DNA from: Streptomyces sp. 2131.1
Lineage (GTDB): Bacteria > Actinomycetota > Actinomycetes > Streptomycetales > Streptomycetaceae
DNA length: 64,000 nt
Assembly: GCF_900105515.1 (NCBI RefSeq)
Contig: NZ_FNSY01000001.1
Coordinates: 3,782,001-3,846,000 of the forward strand
Direction of reading: 5' to 3'
Numbering within the stretch: the first letter of the stretch is position 1; every line of letters starts with the position of its first letter. The translations under genes were made by a program, and so were the position numbers. Positions 42,369 to 51,410 of this stretch are shown one piece after another. The notes under the pieces were generated by a model. That model did no database searches. It was not told where the DNA came from and saw nothing but the letters and a program-made list of their open reading frames with translations.

Positions 42369-43208
42369 TCAGGCGGACGCCGCACCTGCCCTCCGGCGGG
42401 CGGTGTACCAGACGACTCCTGCGGTGAGGGCGGCGGCGCTGACCGCTGCCGCGGCCATGAGCGCCGGCCGTGGCGGCAGGGAGAACGCCGAGAGGCGCTG
42501 CTTGAGCCGGACGGGCCGGTCGAAGGCGAGAATCGGCCATTCCCGGAGGGTTGCCTCCCGGCGCAGTGCCCGGTCCGGGTTGACCGCGTGCGGATGGCCG
42601 ACGGACTCCAGCATCGGTACGTCGGTCGCCGAGTCGCTGTACGCGTAGCACCGGTCCAGGTCGTAGCCCTCGGAGACCGCGAGCGCCTTGATGGCCTCGG
42701 CCTTCGTGGGCCCGTACGCGTAGTACTCCACCTCGCCCGTGTAGCAGCCGTCGTCGCCGACGACCATGCGGGTGGCGACGACACGGTCCGCACCGAGCAG
42801 CTCGCCGATCGGTTCGACCACCTCGGCACCCGAGGTGGAGACGATCACGACGTCGCGTCCGGCGGTGTGATGCTCCTCGATGAGCGTCGCCGCTTCGTCG
42901 TAGATGATCGGGTCGATCAGGTCGTGCAGGGTCTCGGCCACGAGTTCCTTGACCTGCTGCACGTTCCAGCCCTTGCAGAGCGCCGAGAGGTATTCGCGCA
43001 TCCGCTCCATCTGGTCGTGATCCGCACCCCCGGCGAGGAACACGAACTGTGTGTACGCGGTGCGCAGCACGGCGCGGCGGTTGATCAGCCCGCCGTGGTA
43101 GAAGGACTTGCTGAAGGTCAGTGTCGAAGACTTCGCAATGACCGTCTTGTCCAGGTCAAAGAAGGCGGCTGTACGCGGCAAGAAGCGGTTTTCCACATGG
43201 CAGAGCAT
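42369..43208 (-). CDS. HAD-IB family phosphatase (SerB-like) with C-terminal membrane segment
   Basis: 279 residues. HAD motif I is AAFFDLDKTVIAKSS (DxDxT), motif II VVIVSTSGAEVV (Ser), motif III Lys in GPTKAEAIKALA, and motif IV YAYSDSATDVPMLESVG (DSxxD). The phosphoserine phosphatase-like HAD-IB fold is followed by a C-terminal membrane helix (PALMAAAAVSAAALTAGVVWYTA). From memory the S. coelicolor counterpart is annotated as a morphological-differentiation-associated protein. The substrate is unknown. Start ATG 43208 or in-frame GTG 43196 (VENRFLPRT); neither has a strong Shine-Dalgarno. It lies divergent to the Tad operon across 500 bp. Confidence 0.88.
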   Translation of the reverse strand: MLCHVENRFLPRTAAFFDLDKTVIAKSSTLTFSKSFYHGGLINRRAVLRTAYTQFVFLAGGADHDQMERMREYLSALCKGWNVQQVKELVAETLHDLIDPIIYDEAATLIEEHHTAGRDVVIVSTSGAEVVEPIGELLGADRVVATRMVVGDDGCYTGEVEYYAYGPTKAEAIKALAVSEGYDLDRCYAYSDSATDVPMLESVGHPHAVNPDRALRREATLREWPILAFDRPVRLKQRLSAFSLPPRPALMAAAAVSAAALTAGVVWYTARRRAGAASA

Positions 43209-43709
43209 AGGGGCCCGCCATTCGGCGTAAACCCCGGCGCGTGGGTTTGCCTGAGATGGGCCTCGGGTACACCATGGAAGTCACGGATCGTTCGCGACCG
43301 TGCTAACCCCGGTCCGGCTCCTCCCCCCCCCGAGTCGGCCGTGGGGACGACCCCCGCTCTCCCCCCCGGCGGGGGTCGTCGCATGTCCGGACGCGGTTTC
43401 ACGCGCGGATTCGACATTTTTCTTCTCCTTCTGCTCCATGTCGGACGCTCTCCGTGGCCGACTCGCTTCAGCGTGCACCGTCACACTGGGTAGCGAAAGC
43501 GTCGCGTCGGGAAGTCACCGGTATGAGCTACGGAGTTATTCACAACCGCCGAGTCGTCCACAGTTTTTGAGCAAGATCCACATGATTTCCGGAAGCACGG
43601 CACCGTGATTCCACCCGTGAAGTCCACGGGGGCCGGAATCGCCGATCTCGGATGGGCTCCGAGATCGCTGTGAACCGCGGCGAAGGCCAGCGGTGGAGGG
43701 GTGGAGAGT
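43209..43709. promoter_or_regulatory. Divergent region between the HAD gene and the Tad operon, with an orphan hairpin
   Basis: 500 bp. At 43346-43380 a perfect 12-bp stem (GACGACCCCCGC / GCGGGGGTCGTC) looks like a terminator although no annotated gene precedes it on either side. On the plus strand a 10-codon frame (MEVTDRSRPC, ATG 43273) ends 40 bp before it. The stretch 43,530-43,600 (GGAGTTATTCACAACCGCC...AGCAAGATCCACATGATTTCCGG) is AT-rich and may hold the operon promoter. Confidence 0.5.
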
Positions 43710-44837
43710 GTGGCTGAATCCAGTGCACGGGATCGATCGACGACTGCCGGCGCAGTACGGGGCGGTCCGCTGATCGTGACCGAGGACGTGGACCTGCTCG
43801 ACGATCTGCTGAGGTTGTGTGCGGCTGCCGGTGCGGAGCCGGAGGTGCACCACACGTTGCCCGAGGGCCGTGGTGACTGGGAGCAGGCACCTGTGGTCCT
43901 CATCGGGGACGACGCGGCGGCGCGGTGCCGCGGGGCGGCGCGCAGGCGGGGCGTCATGGTCGTGGGCCGTGGCCGGGAGGCGCCCGATGTCTGGCGCCGA
44001 GCCCTGGAGATCGGCGCCGAGTACGTGCTTCGACTGCCCGACTCCGAGAACTGGCTCGTCGACCAGATCGCCAACGCCGCGGAGGGCGTCGGCCGGCCCG
44101 CGCTCACGGTGGGAGTGATCGGGGGCCGGGGTGGTGCGGGTGCGTCGACACTGGCCTGTGCCTTGGCGGTGACCGCGGCGAGAGCTGGGCAGCGGACCTT
44201 GCTCATCGACGGCGATCCATTGGGTGGCGGTATCGATGTGCTGCTCGGCGGGGAGCGAGCCGAAGGGATGCGGTGGCCTGATTTCGCCCATTCCAAGGGG
44301 CGGGTCGGCGGAGGGGCGTTGGAGGAGGCGCTGCCCGCGTTGCACGGGCTGCGGGTCCTCAGCTGGGGCCGCGACGACTGGGTGGTCATTCCGCCACCTG
44401 CCATGCGCGCGGTATTGGCCGCCGCCCGGAGGCTCGGTGGGGTGGTGGTTGTCGATCTGCCACGTCGGGTGGACGAAGCGGTGGCAGAAGCCTTGGCCCA
44501 GCTCGACCTGGGGCTGGTGGTGGTTCCTGGCGAACTGCGCGCGGTCGCGGCGGCGAAGCGGGTGGTGTCGATGGCCGGAATGGTGCTCGACGACCTGCGC
44601 GTCATGTCGCGGGGGCCGTATGCGTCGGGGCTCGACGAGCACTGGGTGGCCCAGGCCGTGGGTCTCCCGCTGGCTGGTGAAGTCCCCCTGGAAAGAGACC
44701 TGGCAGCCGAGCAGAACGTGGGCGAACCGCCTGGGGGCAACACACGTGGGCCGCTCGCCAGGTTCTGCGCCGCGTTCTGGGAACAGGCACTTGTTGCGGA
44801 GAGCGTCAACGCCCCGGCCGCCGGAGGCACCTCATGA
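43710..44837 (+). CDS. ssd: CpaE-like septum-site-determining/Tad pilus protein (Ssd)
   Basis: 375 residues. An N-terminal receiver-like domain (GPLIVTEDVDLLDDLLRLCAAAGAEPEV...ALEIGAEYVLRLPD) lacks the phosphoacceptor set and is followed by a ParA/MinD-type ATPase with deviant P-loop GVIGGRGGAGASTLACAL, then RTLLIDGDPLGGGIDVLLG and GGVVVVDLPRR. This is the actinobacterial CpaE homologue that localises the Tad machine and, in mycobacteria (Ssd), affects septation. GTG 43710 is chosen (GGAG at 4 nt, GGAGGGG at 10 nt); GTG 43701 is the alternative. First gene of the Tad operon. Confidence 0.88.
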   Translation: MAESSARDRSTTAGAVRGGPLIVTEDVDLLDDLLRLCAAAGAEPEVHHTLPEGRGDWEQAPVVLIGDDAAARCRGAARRRGVMVVGRGREAPDVWRRALEIGAEYVLRLPDSENWLVDQIANAAEGVGRPALTVGVIGGRGGAGASTLACALAVTAARAGQRTLLIDGDPLGGGIDVLLGGERAEGMRWPDFAHSKGRVGGGALEEALPALHGLRVLSWGRDDWVVIPPPAMRAVLAAARRLGGVVVVDLPRRVDEAVAEALAQLDLGLVVVPGELRAVAAAKRVVSMAGMVLDDLRVMSRGPYASGLDEHWVAQAVGLPLAGEVPLERDLAAEQNVGEPPGGNTRGPLARFCAAFWEQALVAESVNAPAAGGTS

Positions 44838-45982
44838 CAGAGGCGCTGCTGGACGCCGTCAGGCAACGGCTCGCGCACAGCGGTACGGCTCCGACCCCGG
44901 CCGGGGTGGCCGCCGCGCTGCGTGCGCAGGGGCGCCTGCTCGGTACGGCGGAAGTGCTGGGCCGCGCGGACGAGTTGAGAGGCGAACTGATCGGGGCCGG
45001 GGTACTGGAACCGCTCCTTGCCGACCCGGACGTCACGGACGTCCTGGTGTCCGCGCCCGACCGGGTCTGGGTGGACCGGGGCCGCGGGCTCGAACTCACC
45101 GGGGTGGCGTTCGCGGACGCGGCCGCGGTTCGCAGACTGGCGCAGCGCCTCGCGGCCGTGGCGGGGCGCCGGCTCGACGACGCAAGGCCATGGGTGGACG
45201 CCAGGCTTCCTGACGGCACCCGCATGCACGCCGTGCTGCCCCCGGTATCGGTCGGATCGACGTGCCTGTCCCTTCGGGTTGTCAGGCCCAGGGCCTTCGC
45301 CCTGACGGAACTGGTCGAAGCGGGGACCGTACCGCCCGGCGGTGACCGAGTGCTCACAGCCCTGGTGGAGGCGCGGGTCTCGTATCTGATCAGCGGCGGG
45401 ACGGGGGCGGGCAAGACGACACTGCTCGCGAGCCTGTTGGGAGTGGTGGGCGAGCGGGAGCGGATCGTGCTGGCCGAGGACTCTTCGGAGTTGCGCCCCG
45501 ACCACCCACACGTCGTGAGGCTGGAGTCGCGCCCCGCGAACCAGGAGGGCGCAGGGCGAGTGACCCTCCGGGATTTGGTGCGCCAAGCCCTGCGCATGCG
45601 TCCCGACCGGCTGGTGGTCGGTGAGGTGCGTGGCAGCGAGGTGACCGAGCTCCTGGCAGCCCTTAATACCGGGCATGAGGGCGGCTCAGGGACTGTTCAT
45701 GCCAACGCTGCCTGCCACGTCCCGGCACGGTTGGAGGCGCTCGGAACCGCTGCAGGGCTGGACCGATTGGCGCTCCACAGCCAGCTGGCGGCGGCCTTGT
45801 CGGTCGTCGTCCACCTCGTACGGGACCGCACCGGACGCAGACGGATCGCGGACATCCACGTGCTGGAGCGGGACGCCGCGGGGTTGGTGAGGACGGTTCC
45901 GGCACTGCGCTGGGGTGCCACGGGCTTCGAGCGACATCAGGGTTGGGAGCGACTGCACGAGCTGATCGGGGGCGCGCTGTGA
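44834..45982 (+). CDS. tadA: TadA/CpaF-type secretion ATPase
   Basis: 382 residues. Motor of the Tad/Flp pilus at the cytoplasmic membrane face. N-terminal domain with LLADPDVTDVLVSAPDRVWVDRGRGLE, Walker A ISGGTGAGKTTLLASLLG, the Asp box ERIVLAEDSSELRPDHPHVVRLESRPAN, Walker B LRMRPDRLVVGEVRGSEVTELLAALNTGHEGGSGTVHANA and the His box. The length is a little short of many CpaF proteins. The ATG overlaps the ssd stop (ATGA), and the next gene overlaps its stop. Confidence 0.95.
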   Translation: MTEALLDAVRQRLAHSGTAPTPAGVAAALRAQGRLLGTAEVLGRADELRGELIGAGVLEPLLADPDVTDVLVSAPDRVWVDRGRGLELTGVAFADAAAVRRLAQRLAAVAGRRLDDARPWVDARLPDGTRMHAVLPPVSVGSTCLSLRVVRPRAFALTELVEAGTVPPGGDRVLTALVEARVSYLISGGTGAGKTTLLASLLGVVGERERIVLAEDSSELRPDHPHVVRLESRPANQEGAGRVTLRDLVRQALRMRPDRLVVGEVRGSEVTELLAALNTGHEGGSGTVHANAACHVPARLEALGTAAGLDRLALHSQLAAALSVVVHLVRDRTGRRRIADIHVLERDAAGLVRTVPALRWGATGFERHQGWERLHELIGGAL

Positions 45983-46863
45983 CGGCAGGGGCGGTGCCTG
46001 CCGGGATCCCGGAGGCAGTGCGTGCAGCGGCGCTGGGTGCGGCGTTGGCGACGTGGCTGGTTCTGGTGGGGCGTGGGCGACCGCTGCGGAGAGCGCTGAC
46101 ACTGCTCTCCGGCGGTAGCGAACAGTCGGGGGCCAAGGAGAGGTGGGGGAGGGTCCGCAGCCGGATGGAGAAGAGGCTGCGGGGGCGATGGGAGTGGCTC
46201 TGTCTCCCGGTGGCTTCGGCCCTGGCCATGCTCGGGCAGTCCGTGCTGCCGTTGATCGTGGGGGCCTTCACGGTTCCTATGGTGCGGCGGTGGCTGCATA
46301 AGAGGCAGTCGCGCAAGGACGAGGAAGCGCGGGCGGACGGGGTGGTGGCCCTGTGCGGTGCGCTGGTCGGCGAGTTGAGGGCAGGCCACGAGCCGGGGCA
46401 GGCGCTGCTCGTCGCGGTGCGCGGCACGGAAGTGCTGGGCGAAGCAGGCTCCCGGGTGTCGGCTGCGGCGCGGTTCGGCGGCGATGTGCCGAAGGCGTTG
46501 GTGCAGGCGGCGGGTGAGCCGGGGCTGGACGGGCTGGCTGGAGTGGCCGCCTGCTGGCGGGTGGCTGTGGGCAGCGGTGCCGGTCTCGCAACGGGCCTGG
46601 CCCGGTTGGAAAGCGCGCTGCGGGCCGAACGCCGTCAGAGCGAGGAGTTGCGGGCGCAGCTGGCGGGAGCGTGGTCGACGGTCGCGGTGCTCGCTCTGCT
46701 GCCCGCGGTCGGGATGGGGCTCGGCGCCGCGCTCGGGGCGGATCCGCTGAGAGTGCTGCTCCACAGCACCGCCGGGCTGGCCTGCCTGGTGACGGGCGGG
46801 CTGCTGGAGGTATGCGGTCTCCTGTGGGCTGCCCGGATCGTACGGGCGGGGGAAGCGGGATGA
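45979..46863 (+). CDS. tadB: TadB-like type II secretion F-domain membrane protein
   Basis: 294 residues from a GTG that overlaps the tadA stop (GTGA). Membrane segments at both ends (VRAAALGAALATWLVLVG; LLPAVGMGLGAALGADPL...STAGLACLVTGGLLEVCGLLWAARIV) and a central cytoplasmic T2SSF domain (VALCGALVGELRAGHEPGQALLVAVR...GLATGLARLESALRAERRQSEELRAQLAGAW). It is the inner-membrane platform that couples the ATPase to pilin extraction. Coupled to tadC by ATGA. Confidence 0.9.
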   Translation: MTAGAVPAGIPEAVRAAALGAALATWLVLVGRGRPLRRALTLLSGGSEQSGAKERWGRVRSRMEKRLRGRWEWLCLPVASALAMLGQSVLPLIVGAFTVPMVRRWLHKRQSRKDEEARADGVVALCGALVGELRAGHEPGQALLVAVRGTEVLGEAGSRVSAAARFGGDVPKALVQAAGEPGLDGLAGVAACWRVAVGSGAGLATGLARLESALRAERRQSEELRAQLAGAWSTVAVLALLPAVGMGLGAALGADPLRVLLHSTAGLACLVTGGLLEVCGLLWAARIVRAGEAG

Positions 46864-47699
46864 ACGCAGCAGTCGGCGGGGCCGTGCAAGCGGGTGAGGC
46901 TGTCGGTGCGGCACTGGCGCTCTACGCCCGAGTGGTCCTGCCCTTGGCCCGGCGTCGAGTGGGCCGACGGGTACGGCGCCGGGGCGAGCGGCTTCTGGCG
47001 GTGTCGCCGGTTGTTCCTGTCCTGCGGTCGGGTCCACTCCGGTGGTCCGGCTTCCGGGTGATCCGGACCGTCTCCGCCGGGCCGGTCAAACAGTGGGTGG
47101 TGTTGCCGGCAGTCGTGTTGACCGGGTGGTTTCTCTTGGGCGGAACCGTGGGATGGATGGTCGGCCTGGTCTCGGCGTACGGCTGCCGGCGGTGGTGGCG
47201 GACCCGGCTCGGGCAGGGCCCGGCGCCCGCCTCGGAAGCGAAGGCGCGGACCGCTGAGGCCGCACGGCAGCTCCCCATGGCGGCTGATCTGCTGGCGGCC
47301 TGCATCTCCGCCGGTGCGGGCCCGGTGGAGGCGGCCGAGGCGGTGGGGGAGTCGCTGGGCGGACCGGTGGGCGAGCAGCTCGCCCGCACGGCGGCGGAGA
47401 TCCGGCTCGGTGGCGACCCCGCCGTGGCCTGGGGGAGGTTCGGCGCGATACCGGGGGCCAACGCCCTGGCCCGCTGCCTGGACCGGGCCGGCTCGACCGG
47501 CGCCCCGGCGGCTGAACCGGTCACCAGGATGGCCGAGGCGTTGCGGGCCGAGCGGGCGAGGGCGGCCGTGGCGCGGGCTCAGAGGGCTGCCGTGATGGTC
47601 ACCGCGCCGGTCGGGCTCTGCTTCCTCCCCGCCTTCTTGGCGGTAGGGGTGGCGCCCGTGGTGATCGGGCTGGCCGGAGGCCTGCTGCAAGCGGCGTGA
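46860..47699 (+). CDS. tadC: TadC-like type II secretion F-domain membrane protein
   Basis: 279 residues. Helices at VVLPAVVLTGWFLLGGTVGWMVGLVSAYG and at the C-terminus (VTAPVGLCFLPAFLAVGVAPVVIGLAGGLL). The T2SSF domain between them starts RQLPMAADLLAACISAGAGPVEAAEAVGESLGGPVGEQLARTAAEIRLGGDP. Second platform protein of the Tad system, probably forming a heteromer with TadB. After it, about 70 bp of markedly AT-richer DNA precede the pilin gene and may contain a separate pilin promoter. Confidence 0.9.
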   Translation: MNAAVGGAVQAGEAVGAALALYARVVLPLARRRVGRRVRRRGERLLAVSPVVPVLRSGPLRWSGFRVIRTVSAGPVKQWVVLPAVVLTGWFLLGGTVGWMVGLVSAYGCRRWWRTRLGQGPAPASEAKARTAEAARQLPMAADLLAACISAGAGPVEAAEAVGESLGGPVGEQLARTAAEIRLGGDPAVAWGRFGAIPGANALARCLDRAGSTGAPAAEPVTRMAEALRAERARAAVARAQRAAVMVTAPVGLCFLPAFLAVGVAPVVIGLAGGLLQAA

Positions 47700-47767
47700 C
47701 CGAAATCGAAGGTACAAGAGCAGTTTCAGTTGTTTCTGTACGTAACTGGTACATCGGGGGTTCCGGA

Positions 47768-47974
47768 ATGATGCGCAAGATCAAGAACTGGATGCGATCC
47801 GTGGTTCGCCGTGCACGGTCGGGGGCGGACAGCGGAATGACGACATCGGAGTACGCGGTGGGCACGATCGCGGCATGCGCTTTTGCCGCGGTGCTCTACA
47901 AGGTGGTGACCAGCGCCGCGGTGATGTCCCAGTTGCAGTCACTGCTGAAGGGCGCGCTCGATGCGAAGTTCTGA
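47768..47974 (+). CDS. DUF4244 protein, Flp-type pilin
   Basis: 68 residues. A basic N-terminus (MMRKIKNWMRSVVRRARSGADSG) is followed by MTTSEYAVGTIAACAFAAVLYKVVTSAAV and LQSLLKGALDAKF. The G-MTTSEYAVG junction fits prepilin processing with Glu at position 5 of the mature peptide, and the single hydrophobic helix is the pilus core. This DUF4244 family is the usual pilin candidate of Streptomyces Tad loci. A prepilin peptidase gene is not present in this window. The next gene starts 14 nt before its stop. Confidence 0.9.
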   Translation: MMRKIKNWMRSVVRRARSGADSGMTTSEYAVGTIAACAFAAVLYKVVTSAAVMSQLQSLLKGALDAKF

Positions 47975-48455
47975 GGGCGGTGCGGAGGGGCCCGGCCTCG
48001 GGGCTGTGCGCCGCTTCGGGCGAGAGGTGTGCGGGAGCCAGGCCGCAGGCGTCGAGTGGCGGCGCGACCGAGGCGCGGTGACGGCGGAGGCCGCCGTGGT
48101 GATCCCGGTGCTGGCGGTGTTCGCCCTGGCGCTGCTCTGGGCGTTGATGGCCGCGTCGGCCCAGATCCGGTGCGTGGACGCGGCGCGCGCCGGAGCTCGG
48201 GCGGCGGCGCGTTCGGAGCCGGCGGAGCAGGTGCGGGAGGCAGCTCTCTCCGCGGCGCCCGACGGGGCCTCGGTCGCCGTGGAGCGCGCCGGAACGCTGT
48301 GGCGGGTCAACGTGACCGCCCCGACGCCCGGGCCGGGCCCCCTCACCGTGACGCTGAGGGCGGAGGCTGCCGCGGCGGCGGAGGACGCGCCGGTGCCGAC
48401 TGCTGCGACGGGCCCGGACGCGCCGGACGCCACGGCGGGGGAGGGGAAGCGGTGA
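47961..48455 (+). CDS. TadE-like pseudopilin
   Basis: 164 residues. The core DRGAVTAEAAVVIPVLAVFALALLWALMAASAQIRCVDAARAGARAAARSE is the TadE pattern: processing site GAVTAEAA, one membrane helix, then a conserved Cys and DAARAGARAAAR. The C-terminus is a small extracytoplasmic domain with a disordered tail. TadE-like minor pilins take part in pilus assembly. ATG 47961 overlaps the pilin gene by 14 nt; the stop overlaps the next GTG start. Confidence 0.88.
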   Translation: MRSSEGGAEGPGLGAVRRFGREVCGSQAAGVEWRRDRGAVTAEAAVVIPVLAVFALALLWALMAASAQIRCVDAARAGARAAARSEPAEQVREAALSAAPDGASVAVERAGTLWRVNVTAPTPGPGPLTVTLRAEAAAAAEDAPVPTAATGPDAPDATAGEGKR

Positions 48456-48913
48456 GGGGCTGCGGTTGGCCGAAGTGGCGGCCTTGGCGGCGCCGGGTGC
48501 CGGTGGCGGATCAGGGGCTGGCAACCGTGTGGGCGGCGGTGACCACGACAACGCTGTGCACCGTGTTCGCAGTGGTCCTGGCGCTCGGGCAGGTGGTGGC
48601 CGCTCGGCACCGTGCCGGGGGAGCGGCCGACCTGGCGGCGCTGGCCGCGGCGGACCGGGCCCTGGAGGGCGCGGCTGCGGCCTGCAAGTCGGCGGAGGAG
48701 GTGGCCGGGGCGCAGGGGGCGGAGGTGGTGCGCTGCGCGGTTCAGGGGGAGGTCGCCGATGTGACGGCCAGGGTCCGGTTGGGGCTGTACGCGCCGGAGG
48801 TCAGGTCCCGGGCGGGCCCTGCGGCGGCCGCTCCTGCGCCCGGGACGGGCCGGCGGAGTCCGGAGCCCCCGGATCGCCCGGAGCCCCCGGAGCGCACCGG
48901 AGGAGTTCCGTGA
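48452..48913 (+). CDS. Rv3654c/TadE-like protein of the helicase/secretion neighbourhood
   Basis: 153 residues. After a basic stretch comes DQGLATVWAAVTTTTLCTVFAVVLALGQVVAARHRAGGAADLAALAAADRAL, the pattern of the short TadE-like proteins found next to a DEAH helicase in actinobacteria (TIGR03816-type). There are two cysteines (AAACKS, VRCAV) and a Pro-rich tail. The GTG overlaps the TadE stop (GTGA). Its last 113 bp overlap the 3' end of the helicase gene on the other strand, an unusual convergent coding overlap. Confidence 0.85.
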   Translation: MRGCGWPKWRPWRRRVPVADQGLATVWAAVTTTTLCTVFAVVLALGQVVAARHRAGGAADLAALAAADRALEGAAAACKSAEEVAGAQGAEVVRCAVQGEVADVTARVRLGLYAPEVRSRAGPAAAAPAPGTGRRSPEPPDRPEPPERTGGVP

Positions 48914-51332
48914 GGAGGCGGACGGCGCCCCGCTTGTGCAGGGGGTCGTTGCCGTTGCCGCACTTGGGGGACTGGATACAGGACGGACATCCCGCGTCGC
49001 ACTCGCACGAGGCGATGGCCAGGCGCGTGGCCGACAGCCACTCGCGGGCGGTGTGGAACGCGCGCTCGGCGAATCCGGCGCCACCCGGGTGGCCGTCGTA
49101 CACGAAGACGGTGGGCAGCAGGGTGTCGGGGTGGAGGGGAATGGAGACGCCGCCGATGTCCCAGCGGTCGCAGGTGGCGAAGAGGGGCAGCATCCCGATC
49201 GACGCGTGCTCGGCGGCGTGGAGCGCGCCGCCGAGGATCTCCGGGTTGATCCGTGCGGCGTCGAGCTGGTCCTCGGTCACCGTCCACCACACGGCTCGGG
49301 TGCGCAGGGTGCGGGGCGGCAGGTCCAGCTTGCTCTCGCCCAGCACCTCCCCGGTGATCAGCTTGCGGCGCAGGAAGGAGACGACCTGGTTGGTGACCTC
49401 GACGGACCCGTAGCAGAGGCGCCCGTCCCCCCAGGGGATCTCCGTGTCGGTGTCCAGGACGGCGATGGAGGTGGTGTCGCGTGCGGTGGTCGAGTACGGC
49501 GGGTCGGCCTGCTCGACCAGGGCCACGGAGTCGTCCAGGTCCAGTTTCCGGACCAGGTAGGAGCGGCCCTGGTGGAGGTGGACGGCGCCCTCGTGCACGG
49601 CGCTGTGGGCGGCGGACTCGTCCACGGTGCCAAGCAGTCGGCCGGTGCCCTCCTCGACGATCTGGACGGGGCGGCCGCCCTCGCCTCGGATGTCGGTGAG
49701 GTCGGCGGCGCGCTCGCGCCGGGTCCAGTGCCAGCCGGACGGTCGCCTGCGCAGCAGCCTGGCGGTCTCCAGCTGGGGCAGCAGGCCGGGCGTGGCAGGG
49801 CCGAAGAGCTGGAGGTCGGATTCGGTGAGCGGCAGCTCCGCGGCAGCAGCGCAGAGATGGGGGGCGAGGACGTAAGGGTTGTCCGGGTCCAGGACCGTCG
49901 ACTCCACGGGCTGCTGGAACAGGGCCTCGGGGTGATGCACGAGAAAGGTGTCCAGCGGGTCGTCGCGAGCGACCAGGATGGCGAGGGCCCCCTGGCCCGC
50001 CCGGCCGGCGCGGCCCGCCTGCTGCCAGAGGGAGGCTCTGGTGCCCGGGTATCCGGATATGACGACGGCGTCCAGGCCGGACACGTCGATGCCCAGTTCG
50101 AGGGCAGTGGTGGCGGCGAGGCCGAGGAGGCGGCCGGAGTGCAGAGCCCGTTCGAGGGCGCGGCGTTCCTCGGGGAGGTACCCCCCGCGGTACGCGGCGA
50201 CCCGGGGCGGCAGACTCCGGTCGACCTCGGCGAGGCGCTCCTTGGCGATGACGGAGATCAATTCGGCCCCACGCCGGGACCGTACGAAGGCGACCGAGCG
50301 GACGCCCTGGACGGTGAGGTCGGTGAGGAGGTCGGCGGTCTCGGCCGTGGCGGTACGGCGTACCGGTGCACCCTTCTCGCCGTGCAGCTCGGTCAGCGGG
50401 GGCTCCCACAGGGCGAAGACCAGTTCGCCGCGCGGGGAGGCGTCGTCGGCCACCTCGGTGACGGGGAGGCCGGTGAGGCGGCCGGCCGCGAGGGCGGGCT
50501 CGGCGGAGGTGGCGGACGCGAGGAGGAAGACGGGGTCGGAGCCGTAGCGGGCGCACAGACGGCGGAGCCGCCGGACCACCTGGGCGACGTGGGAGCCGAA
50601 GACGCCCCGGTAGGTATGGCACTCGTCGATGACCACGTAGCGCAGGGAGCGCAGGAAGGAGGACCAGCGTGCGTGTGACGGGAGGATCCCGCGGTGCAGC
50701 ATGTCGGGATTGGTGAGGACGTGGTTGGCGTACTGGCGTACCCACTCGCGCTCCTCGACGGGGGTGTCGCCGTCGAAGACCGCGGGGCGGATTCCATTGC
50801 CCAGCGGAGCAGCGAGTGCCTTGACGGAACGGAGCTGGTCGGCTGCCAGGGCTTTGGTGGGGGCGAGGTACAGGGCGGTGGCGCCGCGCCCGTTGGGGGC
50901 TTCGGAGCCGTCCAGGAGGGCGCTGAGCACCGGGGCGAGGTAGGCCAGCGATTTGCCGGACGCCGTTCCGGTGGCGATCACGACGGAGGTGCCGTCCAGG
51001 GCGTGCTCCGCGGCGGCCGCCTGATGGGCCCAGGGATGGTCGATGCCGGCCTTCTGGATGGCGGCGATCACTTCCGGACGGATGCGATCGGGCCAGATGG
51101 CATGGGTTCCCGCGCGCGGGGGCAAGTGCTCCGTATGAGTGATGCGCGCGGACCGGCCCGCCCCTGCGGCGAGCCGGTCGAGGACCATGTCCGGAGAGGG
51201 GCGGGAACCCCCGCTCTCCGGGGGTGGACTGGGGCATTGATTCTTGGCCATCGGCATCGAGTGTGTCACTGGCAGGACGGACAATGGTCCCAAGGCGTCG
51301 TGCATGGCTGCCGGTAAGTGATTGAATGCCAT
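48801..51332 (-). CDS. DEAH-box helicase of the Tad neighbourhood (DUF1998-type)
   Basis: 843 residues. Helicase motifs: IATGTASGKSLAYLAP (I), LYLAPTKALAADQL (Ia), YVVIDECHTYRGVFGSH (II, DECH), LASATS (III), SVAFVRSRRGAEL and LATTALELGIDVSGLDAVVISGYPGTRASLWQQAGRAGRAG (V-VI). The C-terminal part has HPGGAGFAERAFHTAREWL and four cysteines CECDAGCPSCIQSPKCG (DUF1998-type zinc/iron site). It resembles the MrfA/Hrq1 family of DNA repair helicases; linkage with Tad genes is conserved in actinobacteria but unexplained. ATG 51332 (MAFNHLPAAM); divergent from bldG, 78 bp apart. Confidence 0.92.
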   Translation of the reverse strand: MAFNHLPAAMHDALGPLSVLPVTHSMPMAKNQCPSPPPESGGSRPSPDMVLDRLAAGAGRSARITHTEHLPPRAGTHAIWPDRIRPEVIAAIQKAGIDHPWAHQAAAAEHALDGTSVVIATGTASGKSLAYLAPVLSALLDGSEAPNGRGATALYLAPTKALAADQLRSVKALAAPLGNGIRPAVFDGDTPVEEREWVRQYANHVLTNPDMLHRGILPSHARWSSFLRSLRYVVIDECHTYRGVFGSHVAQVVRRLRRLCARYGSDPVFLLASATSAEPALAAGRLTGLPVTEVADDASPRGELVFALWEPPLTELHGEKGAPVRRTATAETADLLTDLTVQGVRSVAFVRSRRGAELISVIAKERLAEVDRSLPPRVAAYRGGYLPEERRALERALHSGRLLGLAATTALELGIDVSGLDAVVISGYPGTRASLWQQAGRAGRAGQGALAILVARDDPLDTFLVHHPEALFQQPVESTVLDPDNPYVLAPHLCAAAAELPLTESDLQLFGPATPGLLPQLETARLLRRRPSGWHWTRRERAADLTDIRGEGGRPVQIVEEGTGRLLGTVDESAAHSAVHEGAVHLHQGRSYLVRKLDLDDSVALVEQADPPYSTTARDTTSIAVLDTDTEIPWGDGRLCYGSVEVTNQVVSFLRRKLITGEVLGESKLDLPPRTLRTRAVWWTVTEDQLDAARINPEILGGALHAAEHASIGMLPLFATCDRWDIGGVSIPLHPDTLLPTVFVYDGHPGGAGFAERAFHTAREWLSATRLAIASCECDAGCPSCIQSPKCGNGNDPLHKRGAVRLLTELLRCAPGAPGDPGAPDSAGPSRAQERPPQGPPGT

Positions 51333-51410
51333 CGCGGCTGGCGATCCGTCCCCCGGCTCCGTCGGGGAGACCGAGGGGCGACCGCTCGATAGCAAGGTGC
51401 TGGAGGATCC

